The notes beneath the pieces were generated by a model. It ran no database searches, was not told the origin of the DNA, and saw only the letters and a list, made by a program, of their open reading frames with translations. A stretch of DNA of 64,000 nt from SKPT01 sp040905445 (GTDB lineage Bacteria > Planctomycetota > Phycisphaerae > Phycisphaerales > Phycisphaeraceae). Position numbers and translations under genes: made by a program. Position 1 is the first letter of the stretch. Every line of letters starts with the position of its first letter. The stretch lies in contig JBBDRN010000028.1 in NCBI GenBank assembly GCA_040905445.1, forward strand, positions 1-64,000. Reading direction: 5' to 3'. Positions 42,056 through 51,100 of this stretch are shown here, in pieces.

Positions 42056-42955
42056 TCAGGTGATGTCCAGCCCGACGTCCAGCGCCGGGGCCGAGTGGGT
42101 CAGCGCGCCGACGGCGATGCGGTCGACGCCGGTGCGGGCGATCGCCGCGACGGCGTCGAGACTCACGCCACCCGACGCTTCGAGCCGCTCGCCGCTGCCC
42201 GCGTCGTTTCGCATCGCCACGGCTCGGGCCAGATCGTCCAGTGACATGTTGTCGAGCAGGATCATGTCGGCACCGCGGCCGAGCACGTGCCGAAGCTGCT
42301 CGAGCGTGTCGACCTCGACCTCGGCGAACGCCAGGCCCGGATGGGCGGCGCGCGCACGGGCGATCGCGGCGTGGATCGCGGGCCCGAGTTCGTCGCCGGT
42401 GATGCCGGCGATGTGGTTGTCCTTGATGAGCATCGCGTCGTTGAGGCCCATGCGGTGGCTGACGCCCCCGCCGCACACGACGGCGTACTTCTGCAGCCCG
42501 CGCAGGCCGGGGATGGTCTTGCGCGTGTCGCAGATGCGCGCCGCCGTGCCGTGCGTCCGGGCGACGTACGCGGCCGTGAGCGTGGCGACGCCCGAGAGGT
42601 GCGTGACGAAGTTGAGCGCGACGCGCTCCATGGCGAGCAGCGCGCGCAGCGGGCCGCGGTAGTGGGCGATGCGCGTGCCAGCCTCGACGCGCCCGCCGTC
42701 GGCGACGTCGATCGTCACGTCGAGGTCCGCGCCGTAGGCGTGCGCGATGCGCGGCAGCAGGGCCACCCCGGCGAGCGTACCCGGCACGCGGGCGACCATG
42801 GCGGCGCGGGCGGTGCGATCGAGGGGCATGGTCGCCTCGCTCGTCACGTCGACACCCGCCTCGCCGAGATCCTCGGCCCGGGCGAGGGCGATCAGCGCGT
42901 CGACGTTGGCGGCGTCGACGTAGTCATCGAGCGTCAGGGTTTTCGCGTGCACCAT
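42056..42955 (-). CDS. nadC: Nicotinate-nucleotide pyrophosphorylase (carboxylating)
   Basis: A 299-residue quinolinate phosphoribosyltransferase that makes nicotinate mononucleotide from quinolinate and PRPP in NAD synthesis. Family signatures: LARAEDLGEAGVDVTSEA, ALNFVTHLSGVATLTAAYV, ICDTRKTIPGLRGLQKYAV, GGGVSHRMGLNDAMLIKDNH and the C-terminal LEASGGVSLDAVAAIARTGV. The ATG at 42955 gives a normal-length protein. Its start overlaps the end of the upstream ASCH gene by 32 bp, and birA follows by 32 bp. The nadA and nadB genes are not in the window. Confidence 0.96.
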   Translation of the reverse strand: MVHAKTLTLDDYVDAANVDALIALARAEDLGEAGVDVTSEATMPLDRTARAAMVARVPGTLAGVALLPRIAHAYGADLDVTIDVADGGRVEAGTRIAHYRGPLRALLAMERVALNFVTHLSGVATLTAAYVARTHGTAARICDTRKTIPGLRGLQKYAVVCGGGVSHRMGLNDAMLIKDNHIAGITGDELGPAIHAAIARARAAHPGLAFAEVEVDTLEQLRHVLGRGADMILLDNMSLDDLARAVAMRNDAGSGERLEASGGVSLDAVAAIARTGVDRIAVGALTHSAPALDVGLDIT

Positions 42956-43727
42956 TGTCCCGCAGTGTAGGCGGCGGTGGTGCGGGTTGCCCGGGGGTTG
43001 ACGCTGGTTGACACGGTTTGCTCGCGAAGCGGCAAGCCACTTGCCGCCGCGACGTCGCCTGTTCGGCCACAAAGCTGACGCGGTAGCGCTGCCCGCCCAG
43101 GGCGACGAAGCGCACGCGGTCGCCCGGCTGGAGCGCGTGATCGGTGAAGCAGCCCCCCCAGCCGCGCCAGCGCAGATGGCCGCGTGTGGCGAGCTGAGTC
43201 GCGATCTCGCGCCCGTCGGGCAGCAGCAGCGTCATCGGCCCGCGGCGCGGGAAGTAGCCGTCGCGCGGGCTCGCGGTGACGTAGCGGTTGCGCAGCGCGC
43301 CGGCCGTGAGCGGCACGTCGCGGACGGGGTCGGCGTCGTCGGGGAGGACGAACCAGGCGCGGTAGCCGTCGGCGCGGTAGCCCGGGCCGGTGTCGATCGG
43401 CTCGACGTCGGTCAGCTCGATGAAGCTGGCGCAGCGGGCGTTGCGCTTGGCGTGCCAGTAGGCGTCGTCGCCGCACACGCGTGCGTTGTATTGCCGGCGC
43501 AGCGCGTCGAGCTGCGCGGCGTCGAGGTCGCCGTGATGCTCGACTTCGCCGGCGATGGCCATCGCGGCGAACGGGCCGCCGGCGCGCTTGAGGAAGATGC
43601 GCTGCCCCGTCTCAACCGCCCGGAAGGGGGGCCGCGCAGCCCGGGCGAGGCGCGACTCGACAGTCTTGACGCCTGCAAGCACGAGGTCGAGGTAAGGCTT
43701 GCGCAGGATGGCGACGTGGATCGGCAC
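42924..43727 (-). CDS. ASCH-domain protein
   Basis: A 267-residue protein. Residues 1-115 are an ASCH domain: ILRKPYLDLVLAGVKTVESR holds the GxKxxExR signature, followed by FLKRAGGPFAAMAIAGEVEH and ASFIELTDVEPI. ASCH domains bind RNA or nucleotides and some act on modified nucleosides. Residues 120-230 form a second beta-rich domain (YFPRRGPMTLLLPDGREIAT, then FTDHALQPGDRVRFVALG). The last 45 residues are Pro/Ala-rich. It overlaps nadC by 32 bp and heads the operon. The link between ASCH and NAD/biotin genes is not explained. Confidence 0.85.
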   Translation of the reverse strand: MPIHVAILRKPYLDLVLAGVKTVESRLARAARPPFRAVETGQRIFLKRAGGPFAAMAIAGEVEHHGDLDAAQLDALRRQYNARVCGDDAYWHAKRNARCASFIELTDVEPIDTGPGYRADGYRAWFVLPDDADPVRDVPLTAGALRNRYVTASPRDGYFPRRGPMTLLLPDGREIATQLATRGHLRWRGWGGCFTDHALQPGDRVRFVALGGQRYRVSFVAEQATSRRQVACRFASKPCQPASTPGQPAPPPPTLRDNGARENPDAR

Positions 43728-43875
43728 GGGGGCGAGGGTAGCAAGTAAAAGTCACGATTCACAAGGCACCATTCGGATCAGATCCCCAGCCTGCCGGTTA
43801 AGCGGGTCGGCGGGCGTGCCGATGTCAGGCGGGGCGGGCGGGCGCGATGGATGCAGCCTGGGAGGCGAGTCGAGG

Positions 43876-45279
43876 ATGAGGCACTACGACTGCATCGTGA
43901 TCGGCACGGGGCCCGCCGGGCAGAAGGCCGCCATCCAGGCCGCCAAGCTCGGCAAGCGCGTCGCCATCATCGAGAAGAGCAACGTCCTCGGCGGCGTGCA
44001 GGTCAACACCGGCACGATCCCGTCCAAGGCTCTGCGCGAAGCGGCGCTGCATCTGACCGGCGCCGCCCGGCGCGGACTCTTCGGCGAGAGCCATCGCGTC
44101 AAGAAGACGATCACCATCGCCGATCTCATCGGCGTCAGCGACCAGGTCATCCGCCGCGAGTGGGCGATGATCCAGGACCAGTTCGACCGCAACGGCGTGG
44201 AACTCGTCTGGGGCGAAGCCCACTTCGAGGGTCCCAACCTCGTTCAGGTCCGGCACGACGACCAGGCCGACCTGCTCACCGCGGATCGATTCCTGATCGC
44301 CGTCGGCACGCGACCGGCCCGGCCGGCGCACGTCCCCTTCGACAGCCCCAACGTCTTCTGCTCGGACGAGTTGCTCAAGCTCCACGAGCTGCCCAAGTCG
44401 ATGATCGTCGTCGGCGGCGGCGTCATCGGCGTCGAGTACGCGTGCATCATGGCGACGCTCGGCGTGCGCGTGACCCTCGTGGAAGGCCGCGACCGCGTCC
44501 TCGGCTTCCTCGATCACGAGATCCTCGACGCCTTCCAGTACCACATGCGGCAGGCCGGCATCACCCTGCGCCTCGGCGAGAAGGTCGAGCGCATCGAGCA
44601 GGGCCCGCCCACCGACGTCGGCGCCGGGCTCGTGCATGCGACGCTGGAGTCGGGCAAGCGCCTCCGCGCCCAGACGCTGCTCTACGCCGTCGGCCGCCAG
44701 GGCCTGTGCGGCCGGCTCGCGCTGGAGAACGTCGGCATCGAGGTCGACGACCGCGAGCGCCTGGCCGTGAACGACAACTACCAGACCAAGGCCGAGCACG
44801 TCTATGCCGCGGGCGACGTCATCGGCTTCCCGGCGCTCGCCAGCACGTCGATGGAGCAGGGGCGCCACGCGATCTGCCACGCTTTCGGCGCGGCCGTCGA
44901 GCGGTTCAACGACCTGTTCCCCGTCGGCATCTACGCCGTGCCCGAGATCTCCATGGTCGGGCAGACCGAGGAGCAGCTCACCACGGCCGGCATCCCCTAC
45001 GAAGCGGGCATCGCGTCGTACAGGGAGGTGACCCGCGGCCAACTGCTCGGCGATGAGACCGGTATGCTCAAGCTGCTCATTCACCAGGACGACCACCGCC
45101 TGCTGGGCGTGCATGCGATCGGCACCGGCGCCACCGAGCTGATCCACATCGGCCAGGCGGTGATGAGCTTCGGCGGCACGGCGGAGTACTTCACCGAGAA
45201 CGTCTTCAACTATCCGACGCTCGCCGAGGCGTACCGCATCGCGGCGTACAACGGGCTGAACAAGCTGGCGCATATCTGA
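43876..45279 (+). CDS. sthA: Soluble pyridine nucleotide transhydrogenase (Si-specific)
   Basis: A 467-residue flavoprotein of the lipoamide-dehydrogenase-like family that interconverts NADPH and NADH. The FAD motif is VIGTGPAGQKAAIQAAKLG, the NAD(P) motif VVGGGVIGVEYACIMATLG, the second FAD motif VYAAGDVIGFPALAST, and the dimer domain GVHAIGTGATELIHIGQAVM. The redox Cys pair of lipoamide dehydrogenase is absent (GGVQVNTGTIPSKALREAAL), as in SthA; here the first Cys is also Val. The ATG at 43876 gives the usual MRHYDCIVIG start. It lies upstream of the alginate lyase-like gene, 86 bp apart. Confidence 0.92.
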   Translation: MRHYDCIVIGTGPAGQKAAIQAAKLGKRVAIIEKSNVLGGVQVNTGTIPSKALREAALHLTGAARRGLFGESHRVKKTITIADLIGVSDQVIRREWAMIQDQFDRNGVELVWGEAHFEGPNLVQVRHDDQADLLTADRFLIAVGTRPARPAHVPFDSPNVFCSDELLKLHELPKSMIVVGGGVIGVEYACIMATLGVRVTLVEGRDRVLGFLDHEILDAFQYHMRQAGITLRLGEKVERIEQGPPTDVGAGLVHATLESGKRLRAQTLLYAVGRQGLCGRLALENVGIEVDDRERLAVNDNYQTKAEHVYAAGDVIGFPALASTSMEQGRHAICHAFGAAVERFNDLFPVGIYAVPEISMVGQTEEQLTTAGIPYEAGIASYREVTRGQLLGDETGMLKLLIHQDDHRLLGVHAIGTGATELIHIGQAVMSFGGTAEYFTENVFNYPTLAEAYRIAAYNGLNKLAHI

Positions 45280-45365
45280 GCGGGTTTGCGTTGCGGCGGG
45301 GAAATGGGGAGCATGGGGTGGCCTGCGCGGCCGCTTTTCGCCGCGCCCAGCCGGAGCCCGCCCCG

Positions 45366-46448
45366 ATGCCCGACGTCTACCTCAGTCACCGTCACCTGGG
45401 CGAGATCCGCCAGCGCGTCGAGGCCGGCGCGCAACCTTGGGCCGACGCCCACGCCCGTCTGGTGGCCGCCGCGGACGAAGCGATGCAGCAGGAGCCGCTG
45501 CACGTGCGGATGAACGGCGGGAGCCCCTACTTCCGCGTCGACGGCGTCTACCTGAACAACCAGGACGGCGTGCATGACCCCGACGCCGACACCGAAGGCC
45601 GCAAGCTCGCCGGGCGCACGAGCGACGCCTCGTGGACGCTGGCGCTGGCATACCAGCTTACGGGCAACACCGCTTACGCCGACCACGCGCTGACGCTGAT
45701 CCACACCTGGTGCATCAACCAGAACACGCGCATGTTTCCGACCGGGCGGGTGCAGGACGCCGCGACGCCGGGCGGGGCGTATGGTGGCGACGTGGTCATG
45801 TTCGCCTCGTTCCGCAAGCTGTTTCTCGCGGCGTACCTGCTCGACGACTACGGCGGGTGGGACCTTAGAAGCCGCGCCGGCGTCGTGCGCTGGATCAAGG
45901 CAATGCTCGATCCGCAGCGCGAGCTGATGTACTTCAACGGCCGCGAAATGTACAACAACTGGGAGGACGAGCGGCTGCTGTATCTGGCGTGCGGCGCGCT
46001 GGCGATCCGCGACCTCGATCTGCTGCGGTACACCTTCGACCGTTTCGTGCACACGCTGCCCATGAAGATGACCGACGAGGGCGAGCTGCACCGCGAGACG
46101 ATGCGCACCCGGTCGATGAGCTACACGCTCATGTCGCTGCACGGCAGCCTGGCGCTGGCGGAGATCGCCCGGGCATACGGCGTGGACCTGTACGACGTCA
46201 ACATCAACGGTCGGACGCTCAAGCTCGCCGCGGACTACGCGGCGGCGGGGCTGCTGGACATGGCGAGCTGGCCTCACAAGATGATCAGGCCGCTGGGCGA
46301 CGAGTTCGTCAAGGGCGGCTCGCGGATGTCGGTCTTCGAGCTCGCCCACCGCCAGTGGGGTGAGCCGCGCTACATGCAGATCATCGAGCAGCACGGCGGC
46401 CGCCCCGTCACGGCCGACCACGCGACGCTGCTGTACGCGGAACGATGA
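45366..46448 (+). CDS. Alginate lyase family protein (PF05426-like)
   Basis: A 360-residue alpha/alpha-barrel polysaccharide lyase-like protein. The pattern LAGRTSDASWTLALAYQLTG, then FPTGRVQDAATPGGAYGGDV, NGREMYNNWEDERLLYLACG and GELHRETMRTRSMSYTLMSL fits the PF05426 fold; the last segment (Glu-Thr, Arg-Thr-Arg, Ser-x-Tyr) is the conserved active-site helix. The family cleaves alginate or related polyuronates by beta-elimination. No clear signal peptide follows the ATG at 45366, so it may be cytoplasmic and act on oligomers. It sits with sthA, a beta-helix protein and a GarR-like reductase, suggesting uronate use. Confidence 0.85.
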   Translation: MPDVYLSHRHLGEIRQRVEAGAQPWADAHARLVAAADEAMQQEPLHVRMNGGSPYFRVDGVYLNNQDGVHDPDADTEGRKLAGRTSDASWTLALAYQLTGNTAYADHALTLIHTWCINQNTRMFPTGRVQDAATPGGAYGGDVVMFASFRKLFLAAYLLDDYGGWDLRSRAGVVRWIKAMLDPQRELMYFNGREMYNNWEDERLLYLACGALAIRDLDLLRYTFDRFVHTLPMKMTDEGELHRETMRTRSMSYTLMSLHGSLALAEIARAYGVDLYDVNINGRTLKLAADYAAAGLLDMASWPHKMIRPLGDEFVKGGSRMSVFELAHRQWGEPRYMQIIEQHGGRPVTADHATLLYAER

Positions 46449-46464
46449 ATCGGGATCGCACCCG

Positions 46465-46497
46465 ACGAACTCATCATTGAACCGCGAAGAGGCGAAG
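46465..46497. repeat. Dispersed repeat, family D copy
   Basis: 33 bp identical, with one mismatch, to the inverse of 14405-14437: ACGAACTC, TCATTGAACCGCG, then AAGAGGCGAAG. It lies just after the alginate lyase-like gene. Confidence 0.75.
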
Positions 46498-46633
46498 GGC
46501 ACGAAGAAACAGAAGCTGACCGAAGTCGTGCAAACAGCGATCCCGTGGCGCCGTCCGCGTTCGTCGCTGGTTTGGGGTTCAGAAGGCCAAATCGCCGCCG
46601 CACGGCGCTGGCTCTCCTCATTTTTGAATTTTT

Positions 46634-46660
46634 AATTCTGAATTCTGAATTCTGAATTCT
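46634..46660. repeat. Tandem repeat, unit AATTCTG
   Basis: 3.9 copies of a 7-bp unit in an unusually AT-rich patch (46616-46660) that ends 3 bp before the stop of the minus-strand beta-helix gene. Confidence 0.8.
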
Positions 46661-46663
46661 CAC

Positions 46664-47971
46664 CTACACCGTCGCCGCGGCTTCACGCCGGTCCAGCATC
46701 TCGCCTTCCGGGTGCGGCCCGACCTCGTTGTCGCGCAGCGTCAGGTTGGTGACGTTCTCGTTGACGACGAACGCGTAGTGCTGGCGCTGCTCGGCGGCGT
46801 CGCGCGTCTCGCGGATGACGTTGCGCTCGAAGACCAGCCCGTCCGTCGTGCCGTTGATGAATACGCCGCAGCTCACCAACTCGTCGGCGGGGAGGCTGCG
46901 GAACCTCTCGGGTATGTTGGCGGGGTCGTGCCCGTTGTCCTCGATGACGTTCTCGCGAAAGACGTTGCGGTGGGCGCCGTTGGCGGCCGTCTTGATCCGC
47001 ACGCAGATGCCGAACTTCGCGTTGTGGCGCACCGTGTTGCGCGCCAGCACGTTGTCCGTGTCCTTGTGCCCGATGCTGATGCCGCTGCGCCAGTCGAGGC
47101 GGCCGTTGTCGTGGATGTCGTTGTCCTCGAAGACACTGTGGCTGATGCCCCAGCAGATGTAGAGCCCGTCGGAGCCGTTGTCGTGGATGTGGCAGCGGCG
47201 GATGGCGCAGCGAGCGCTGTGGCTGCCGGGGTGGATGCCGTAGTTGCTGTTGTGGTGCGTGTGGCAGTCCTCGACGGTGGTGTGCAGCGACGCCTTGCCG
47301 AAGCAGATCCCGTCGCCGTAGATGTTGCGGGCCTCGACGTTGCGCACGGTGCACATGCGGCTGTGGTAGAGGTAGATGCCAAACGTCCGCGGCATGCGGC
47401 CCTTGGGCGGGGTGTCCTCCATCGCGCCGTCGAGGACGAGGTTCTCGACCAGGGCGCGGTCGGCGTCGACGCCCAGCATCAACGGGAAGTAGGCCATCGC
47501 GACGGCGTCGTTCTCAGCCAGGCGGTCGAGGGTGTTCATGGTGTCGAAGTAGACCTGGCCGTCGCGCACGTCGGTGACGGTGACGGTCTGCGTGCCGTGG
47601 GCGAAGCCGCGCTGGCGGTCGTGGAAGCAGACGGCCATGCCGGGCTTGAAGCGGTCCGGGTGCGCGGGGGTGAAGACGTTCTGGCCGACGTCGACATCAC
47701 AGAGCAGCTCGCTGACGGCGAGGCGGGGCGGCCGCGTGAGCACGACCTGGCCGTCGCCTGCGAGGCGGACGTCGCTGCGCAGGCGGATGGGCTCGGTGAG
47801 GGTGTATTCGCCGGCCTCGACGATGACGGTGCCGCCGCCGCGGCTGCGCAGGGCGTCGACGGCCTGCTGGATGGGGTGGCTGCGCGGCGGGTTGACGCCG
47901 GCCACGACGCCTCGCTGGTCGGTCGGACGAACGCGGATGGTCTCGCGGGCGAAGAACGGGTTGTCGTGCAT
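46664..47971 (-). CDS. Right-handed parallel beta-helix protein (non-secreted form)
   Basis: A 435-residue protein starting MHDNPFFARETIRVRPTDQR, no signal peptide. The N-terminal part (HPIQQAVDALRSRGGGTVIV, then EAGEYTLTEPIRLRSDVRLA) is the standard capping segment of pectate-lyase-like helices. Repeats with Asn/His ladders follow (YGIHPGSHSARCAIRRCHIH, then DNGSDGLYICWGISHSVFED, NDIHDNGRLDWRSGISIG). Such proteins are carbohydrate lyases, hydrolases or epimerases; the His-rich turns HTHHNSNYGIH may mark the active groove. It is oriented against the alginate lyase gene and divergent from the GarR-like gene. The ATG at 47971 avoids a translated repeat region. Confidence 0.88.
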   Translation of the reverse strand: MHDNPFFARETIRVRPTDQRGVVAGVNPPRSHPIQQAVDALRSRGGGTVIVEAGEYTLTEPIRLRSDVRLAGDGQVVLTRPPRLAVSELLCDVDVGQNVFTPAHPDRFKPGMAVCFHDRQRGFAHGTQTVTVTDVRDGQVYFDTMNTLDRLAENDAVAMAYFPLMLGVDADRALVENLVLDGAMEDTPPKGRMPRTFGIYLYHSRMCTVRNVEARNIYGDGICFGKASLHTTVEDCHTHHNSNYGIHPGSHSARCAIRRCHIHDNGSDGLYICWGISHSVFEDNDIHDNGRLDWRSGISIGHKDTDNVLARNTVRHNAKFGICVRIKTAANGAHRNVFRENVIEDNGHDPANIPERFRSLPADELVSCGVFINGTTDGLVFERNVIRETRDAAEQRQHYAFVVNENVTNLTLRDNEVGPHPEGEMLDRREAAATV

Positions 47972-48350
47972 CGTGGCTCCCTTCAGAGGATGACGCGGTC
48001 GCCCCGATTGTACCCGCCCGCCGGCACTGCGCCTCGCTTCGCCGGCAAGCGTCGCTTCGGCGTTCATCCCGCCCCGGGAGGGGCGGAGGCAACTCCCGCT
48101 GCCCCTGCCGGGGCAGGAGGATCCTTGATCGCTGCGTTCCACGGGTTCCGCTGTGCTGCACCCGTGGCTACAAGCCGTCGCCCCGTTGGGGCGGGAGCGG
48201 CGCAGGTCGGCCGATGATCGCCAGCACCACCGCACTGCCCCGCTACCCCGCCACCCCGCCACCCCGCCACTCGCCGTCCCACACGCCTCGCCTCTGACTT
48301 ATCCTCTCCACGGTGTCTCTGCGTTTCTGTGGTATCCCTGGAGCCCTCCC
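47972..48350. other. Intergenic region rich in palindromes
   Basis: About 380 bp with no gene seen. It contains CCCCGGGAGGGG (48073 on), a hairpin CCACGGGT (48139-48146) / ACCCGTGG (48160-48167) and CGCCCCGTTGGGGCG. It looks like a cluster of repetitive extragenic hairpins between divergent genes. A short pyrimidine-rich leader precedes the ATG at 48351; no strong ribosome site was seen. Confidence 0.5.
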
Positions 48351-49244
48351 ATGCCCCAGCTCAAGTCCATCGGCTACGTCGGCCTCGGCATCATGGGCCG
48401 GCCCATGTCCCTGAACCTGCTCAAGGCCGGCTACGACGTTACGGTCTGGAACCGCACCGCCGCGCGGTGTCACGCCCTCGGCAGCGAAGGCGCCGCCATC
48501 GCCGATTCGCCCGCGGACCTGGCCCGTCGCAAGCCGGAGGTCATCTGCATCAACGTCACCGACACGCCGGACGTCGAGCAGGTGCTCTTCGGGGAGCAGG
48601 GGATCGCCCCGGCAGCGAGCCCGGGGCTGATCGTCGTCGACCACTCGACGATCAACCCCGTCGCCACGCAGGACTTCGCCCGCCGCCTCGCCGACCGCGA
48701 CGTCACCCTTGTCGACGCCCCCGTCTCGGGCGGCGACGTGGGCGCGCAGAAGGGCACGCTGAGCATCATGGTGGGCGGGCCCGCTGACGCGGTGGAGCGC
48801 GTACGGCCGATGCTCGAGGTCGTCGGCTCCAACGTCCTCCACGTCGGCGACGCGGGGATGGGCCAGGCGTGCAAGGCGTGCAACCAGGTCGCGGTCACCT
48901 GCACGCTCATGGGCCTGTGCGAGGCGCTCGCGCTCGCCAAGCAGACGGGCCTCGACGCCCACAAGATGCTCGACGCGATCTCCGGCGGCGCGGCGGGCTC
49001 GTGGCAGATGAGCAACCTCGGGCCCAGGATCGCCGACGGCGACTTCAACCCCGGGTTCATGATCGACCTGGTGCTCAAGGACCTCAACATCGTCAATGAG
49101 ACGGCGGCGGCGAAGCGGCTGGCGCTGGCGGGCACGAGCGAGGCGGAACGCTACTTCCGCATCGCCGCGGCGCACGGGCACGGGAAGCTGGGGACGCAGG
49201 CGATGGCCAAGGCGCTGGAGCAGGTGGGGGGCTTCGAGTTCTGA
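48351..49244 (+). CDS. Beta-hydroxyacid dehydrogenase, 2-hydroxy-3-oxopropionate reductase-like
   Basis: A 297-residue NAD(P)-dependent dehydrogenase of the 3-hydroxyisobutyrate/tartronate semialdehyde reductase family. Motifs: cofactor IGYVGLGIMGRPMSLNLLKA, VTVWNRTAARCHAL, the substrate-binding DAPVSGGDVGAQKGTLSIMV, catalytic Lys in GMGQACKACNQVAVTCTLMG, and the C-terminal GFMIDLVLKDLNI. GarR-type enzymes reduce tartronate semialdehyde in uronate/glycerate routes, which fits the nearby alginate lyase, but a 3-hydroxyisobutyrate dehydrogenase is equally possible by sequence. It is transcribed away from the beta-helix gene. Confidence 0.9.
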   Translation: MPQLKSIGYVGLGIMGRPMSLNLLKAGYDVTVWNRTAARCHALGSEGAAIADSPADLARRKPEVICINVTDTPDVEQVLFGEQGIAPAASPGLIVVDHSTINPVATQDFARRLADRDVTLVDAPVSGGDVGAQKGTLSIMVGGPADAVERVRPMLEVVGSNVLHVGDAGMGQACKACNQVAVTCTLMGLCEALALAKQTGLDAHKMLDAISGGAAGSWQMSNLGPRIADGDFNPGFMIDLVLKDLNIVNETAAAKRLALAGTSEAERYFRIAAAHGHGKLGTQAMAKALEQVGGFEF

Positions 49245-49351
49245 GGGTGACGGTCCGCGGGTGCCACGGCCGATTTTCAGCATGATCGGAGATCCGTCCG
49301 TTATAGTGGAAGACGTCACCCGTCCGCCGGGGCCACGAAGGAGCCTGAATC

Positions 49352-49810
49352 ATGCCGCAGCTCATCAAGTCCGCACTCTGGCGCCGCCTGCTTATGGGCG
49401 GGGCGCGTGTCGTGCCCTGGATCGCCGACCTCGGCCTGACGGCGCTGCGCGTGTTCATGGGGCTGGCGCTCGCGCTGGCGCACGGCTGGGGCAAGGTCTA
49501 CCCGAGCTTCCCCAGCGACGGCGCGGTGAGCAATGCCGACTCGCTCGGCCTGCCGGCACCCCTGCTCTTCGGCGCGCTCTCGGCGCTGGCGGAGTTCCTC
49601 TGCGGGCTGCTGCTGGCGCTGGGGCTGTTCGCCCGGCCGGCGGCGCTCGTCATCGCGATCAACATGGCCGTCGCCGCCTTCGCCTATCACTGGTGGACGC
49701 TGGAGCAGGGGTTCGGCAACATGGAACGCGCGCTGCTGTTCTTCGCCATCGCCGTCGCGTTCATCTTCGTCGGCAGCGGCCGCTTCTCCGTCGACCGGCT
49801 GCTGCGGTGA
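49352..49810 (+). CDS. DoxX-family membrane protein
   Basis: A 152-residue protein with four transmembrane helices: LGLTALRVFMGLALALAHGW, LLFGALSALAEFLCGLLLAL, PAALVIAINMAVAAFAYHWW and ALLFFAIAVAFIFVGSG. The pattern fits DoxX/DoxD-type proteins, whose members are linked to redox or thiol metabolism in some bacteria; no role can be assigned here. It lies 107 bp after the GarR-like gene and 168 bp before the DUF89 gene on the same strand. Confidence 0.88.
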   Translation: MPQLIKSALWRRLLMGGARVVPWIADLGLTALRVFMGLALALAHGWGKVYPSFPSDGAVSNADSLGLPAPLLFGALSALAEFLCGLLLALGLFARPAALVIAINMAVAAFAYHWWTLEQGFGNMERALLFFAIAVAFIFVGSGRFSVDRLLR

Positions 49811-49977
49811 TTCGCGCGCCAGGTGCCGGCGTCGCCACCACGCCGATCGGGCCGGCGGCCGCGCGGGGCGCCGCGTCGCCCGAGGGCGGCCGCTAACCTT
49901 GAATGCGGCGGGCGCCCCGTTGTTGGTGCGTCCGCATTGATACCTCCTCAGTGCCTTCGTGGTGATCCTCTACGCCG

Positions 49978-51069
49978 ATGAGTCAGACTTCCGCCGACAC
50001 GACGCTTCCGCAGCTTGCGGATGTTGACAATTATCGCGCCTGCACGTGGAACCTGGCGGTTGAGCCGGACAAACGTCGCTACTGGGTGGGGTTGTTCCGC
50101 TGGCACTTTCCCAAGCTGCTGGAGGAGGCCGGCCGCGACGCGCTCGACCGGGGGGCCGATGTCGACGACGTGGCGCAGCGCGGCGAGCGGGCGCGGGTGA
50201 TGTTCGAGGCCTTCCTCGACGAGCTCCTGCGCGAGGCGGATCGCTACGATTGGTTCGACATTTACATGATCGGCCTGGAGCGCGAGCGCGTCCTGCGCGA
50301 GGTGGGCATCGACGACCCGTATCGCCTGGCCAAGTCGCGCGAGAACGAGACCGCGCTCGCGGTGCTGCCCCGGCTGCTGGCGGAGCTCGATGCGATGCCG
50401 CCCGCCGGGCGCGACGAGGCGGTGGCGCGTGGCGTGTTCGCGGGCAACATCTTCGACCTCGGTGCGACCAAGACGGTCGAGCGCTTCCGCGATCAGCGCG
50501 TCGACTTCCATGCGACGCTCGACGAGCTCAAGGCCCGCCCGTGGCTGGTGGACGACTATGACGCGTGGATCGATCGCCTTCGCGGCCCGGCCCACCGGGC
50601 GGCGCTGCTGTTCGTCGACAACGCCGGGCCCGACATCGTGCTCGGCATGCTGCCGCTGGCGCGCGAGCTCGTCAGGCGCGGCAGCCGCGTGCTGCTCGCG
50701 GCGAACACCGACCCGTCGCTCAACGACATCACGCACGTCGAGCTCGTGGGCCTGCTCGATCGCGTCGGCAAGATCGACCCGGTGCTGCGCGACGCGTGGG
50801 CGTCGGGGCAGTTGCAGGCACTGGCGGACGGCAACGGGGCGCCGCTGATCGACCTGACGCGGCTGGACCCGGCGTTCGTCGAGGCGGTCTCGCGCGAGCC
50901 GATCGATCTCGTGGTGCTCGAGGGCATGGGCCGGGCCCTGGAGAGCAACTTCAACGCCCGCCTGAGCTGCGAGGCGTTGAAGGTGGCGATGATCAAGGAC
51001 CCGGGCGTGGCGGAGGCGCTGGGCGGCGAGCTGTACGACCTGGTGCTGCGCTACGAGCGGCCGGGGTAG
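49978..51069 (+). CDS. DUF89 damage-control phosphatase family protein
   Basis: A 363-residue protein of the DUF89/ARMT1-like fold, a metal-dependent phosphatase family thought to remove harmful phosphometabolites. Characteristic segments: YDWFDIYMIGLERERVLREV, FAGNIFDLGATKTVERFRD, the metal site in FVDNAGPDIVLGMLPLAREL, then VLLAANTDPSLNDITHVELV and VVLEGMGRALESNFNARLSC. The sequence resembles the subgroup related to the phosphatase part of pantothenate kinase 4, so 4'-phosphopantetheine is one possible substrate (inference). It faces the convergent aminotransferase gene. Confidence 0.88.
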   Translation: MSQTSADTTLPQLADVDNYRACTWNLAVEPDKRRYWVGLFRWHFPKLLEEAGRDALDRGADVDDVAQRGERARVMFEAFLDELLREADRYDWFDIYMIGLERERVLREVGIDDPYRLAKSRENETALAVLPRLLAELDAMPPAGRDEAVARGVFAGNIFDLGATKTVERFRDQRVDFHATLDELKARPWLVDDYDAWIDRLRGPAHRAALLFVDNAGPDIVLGMLPLARELVRRGSRVLLAANTDPSLNDITHVELVGLLDRVGKIDPVLRDAWASGQLQALADGNGAPLIDLTRLDPAFVEAVSREPIDLVVLEGMGRALESNFNARLSCEALKVAMIKDPGVAEALGGELYDLVLRYERPG

Positions 51070-51100
51070 GGCGTCGTTCGCGGGTCGCGGTCCACGGTGG

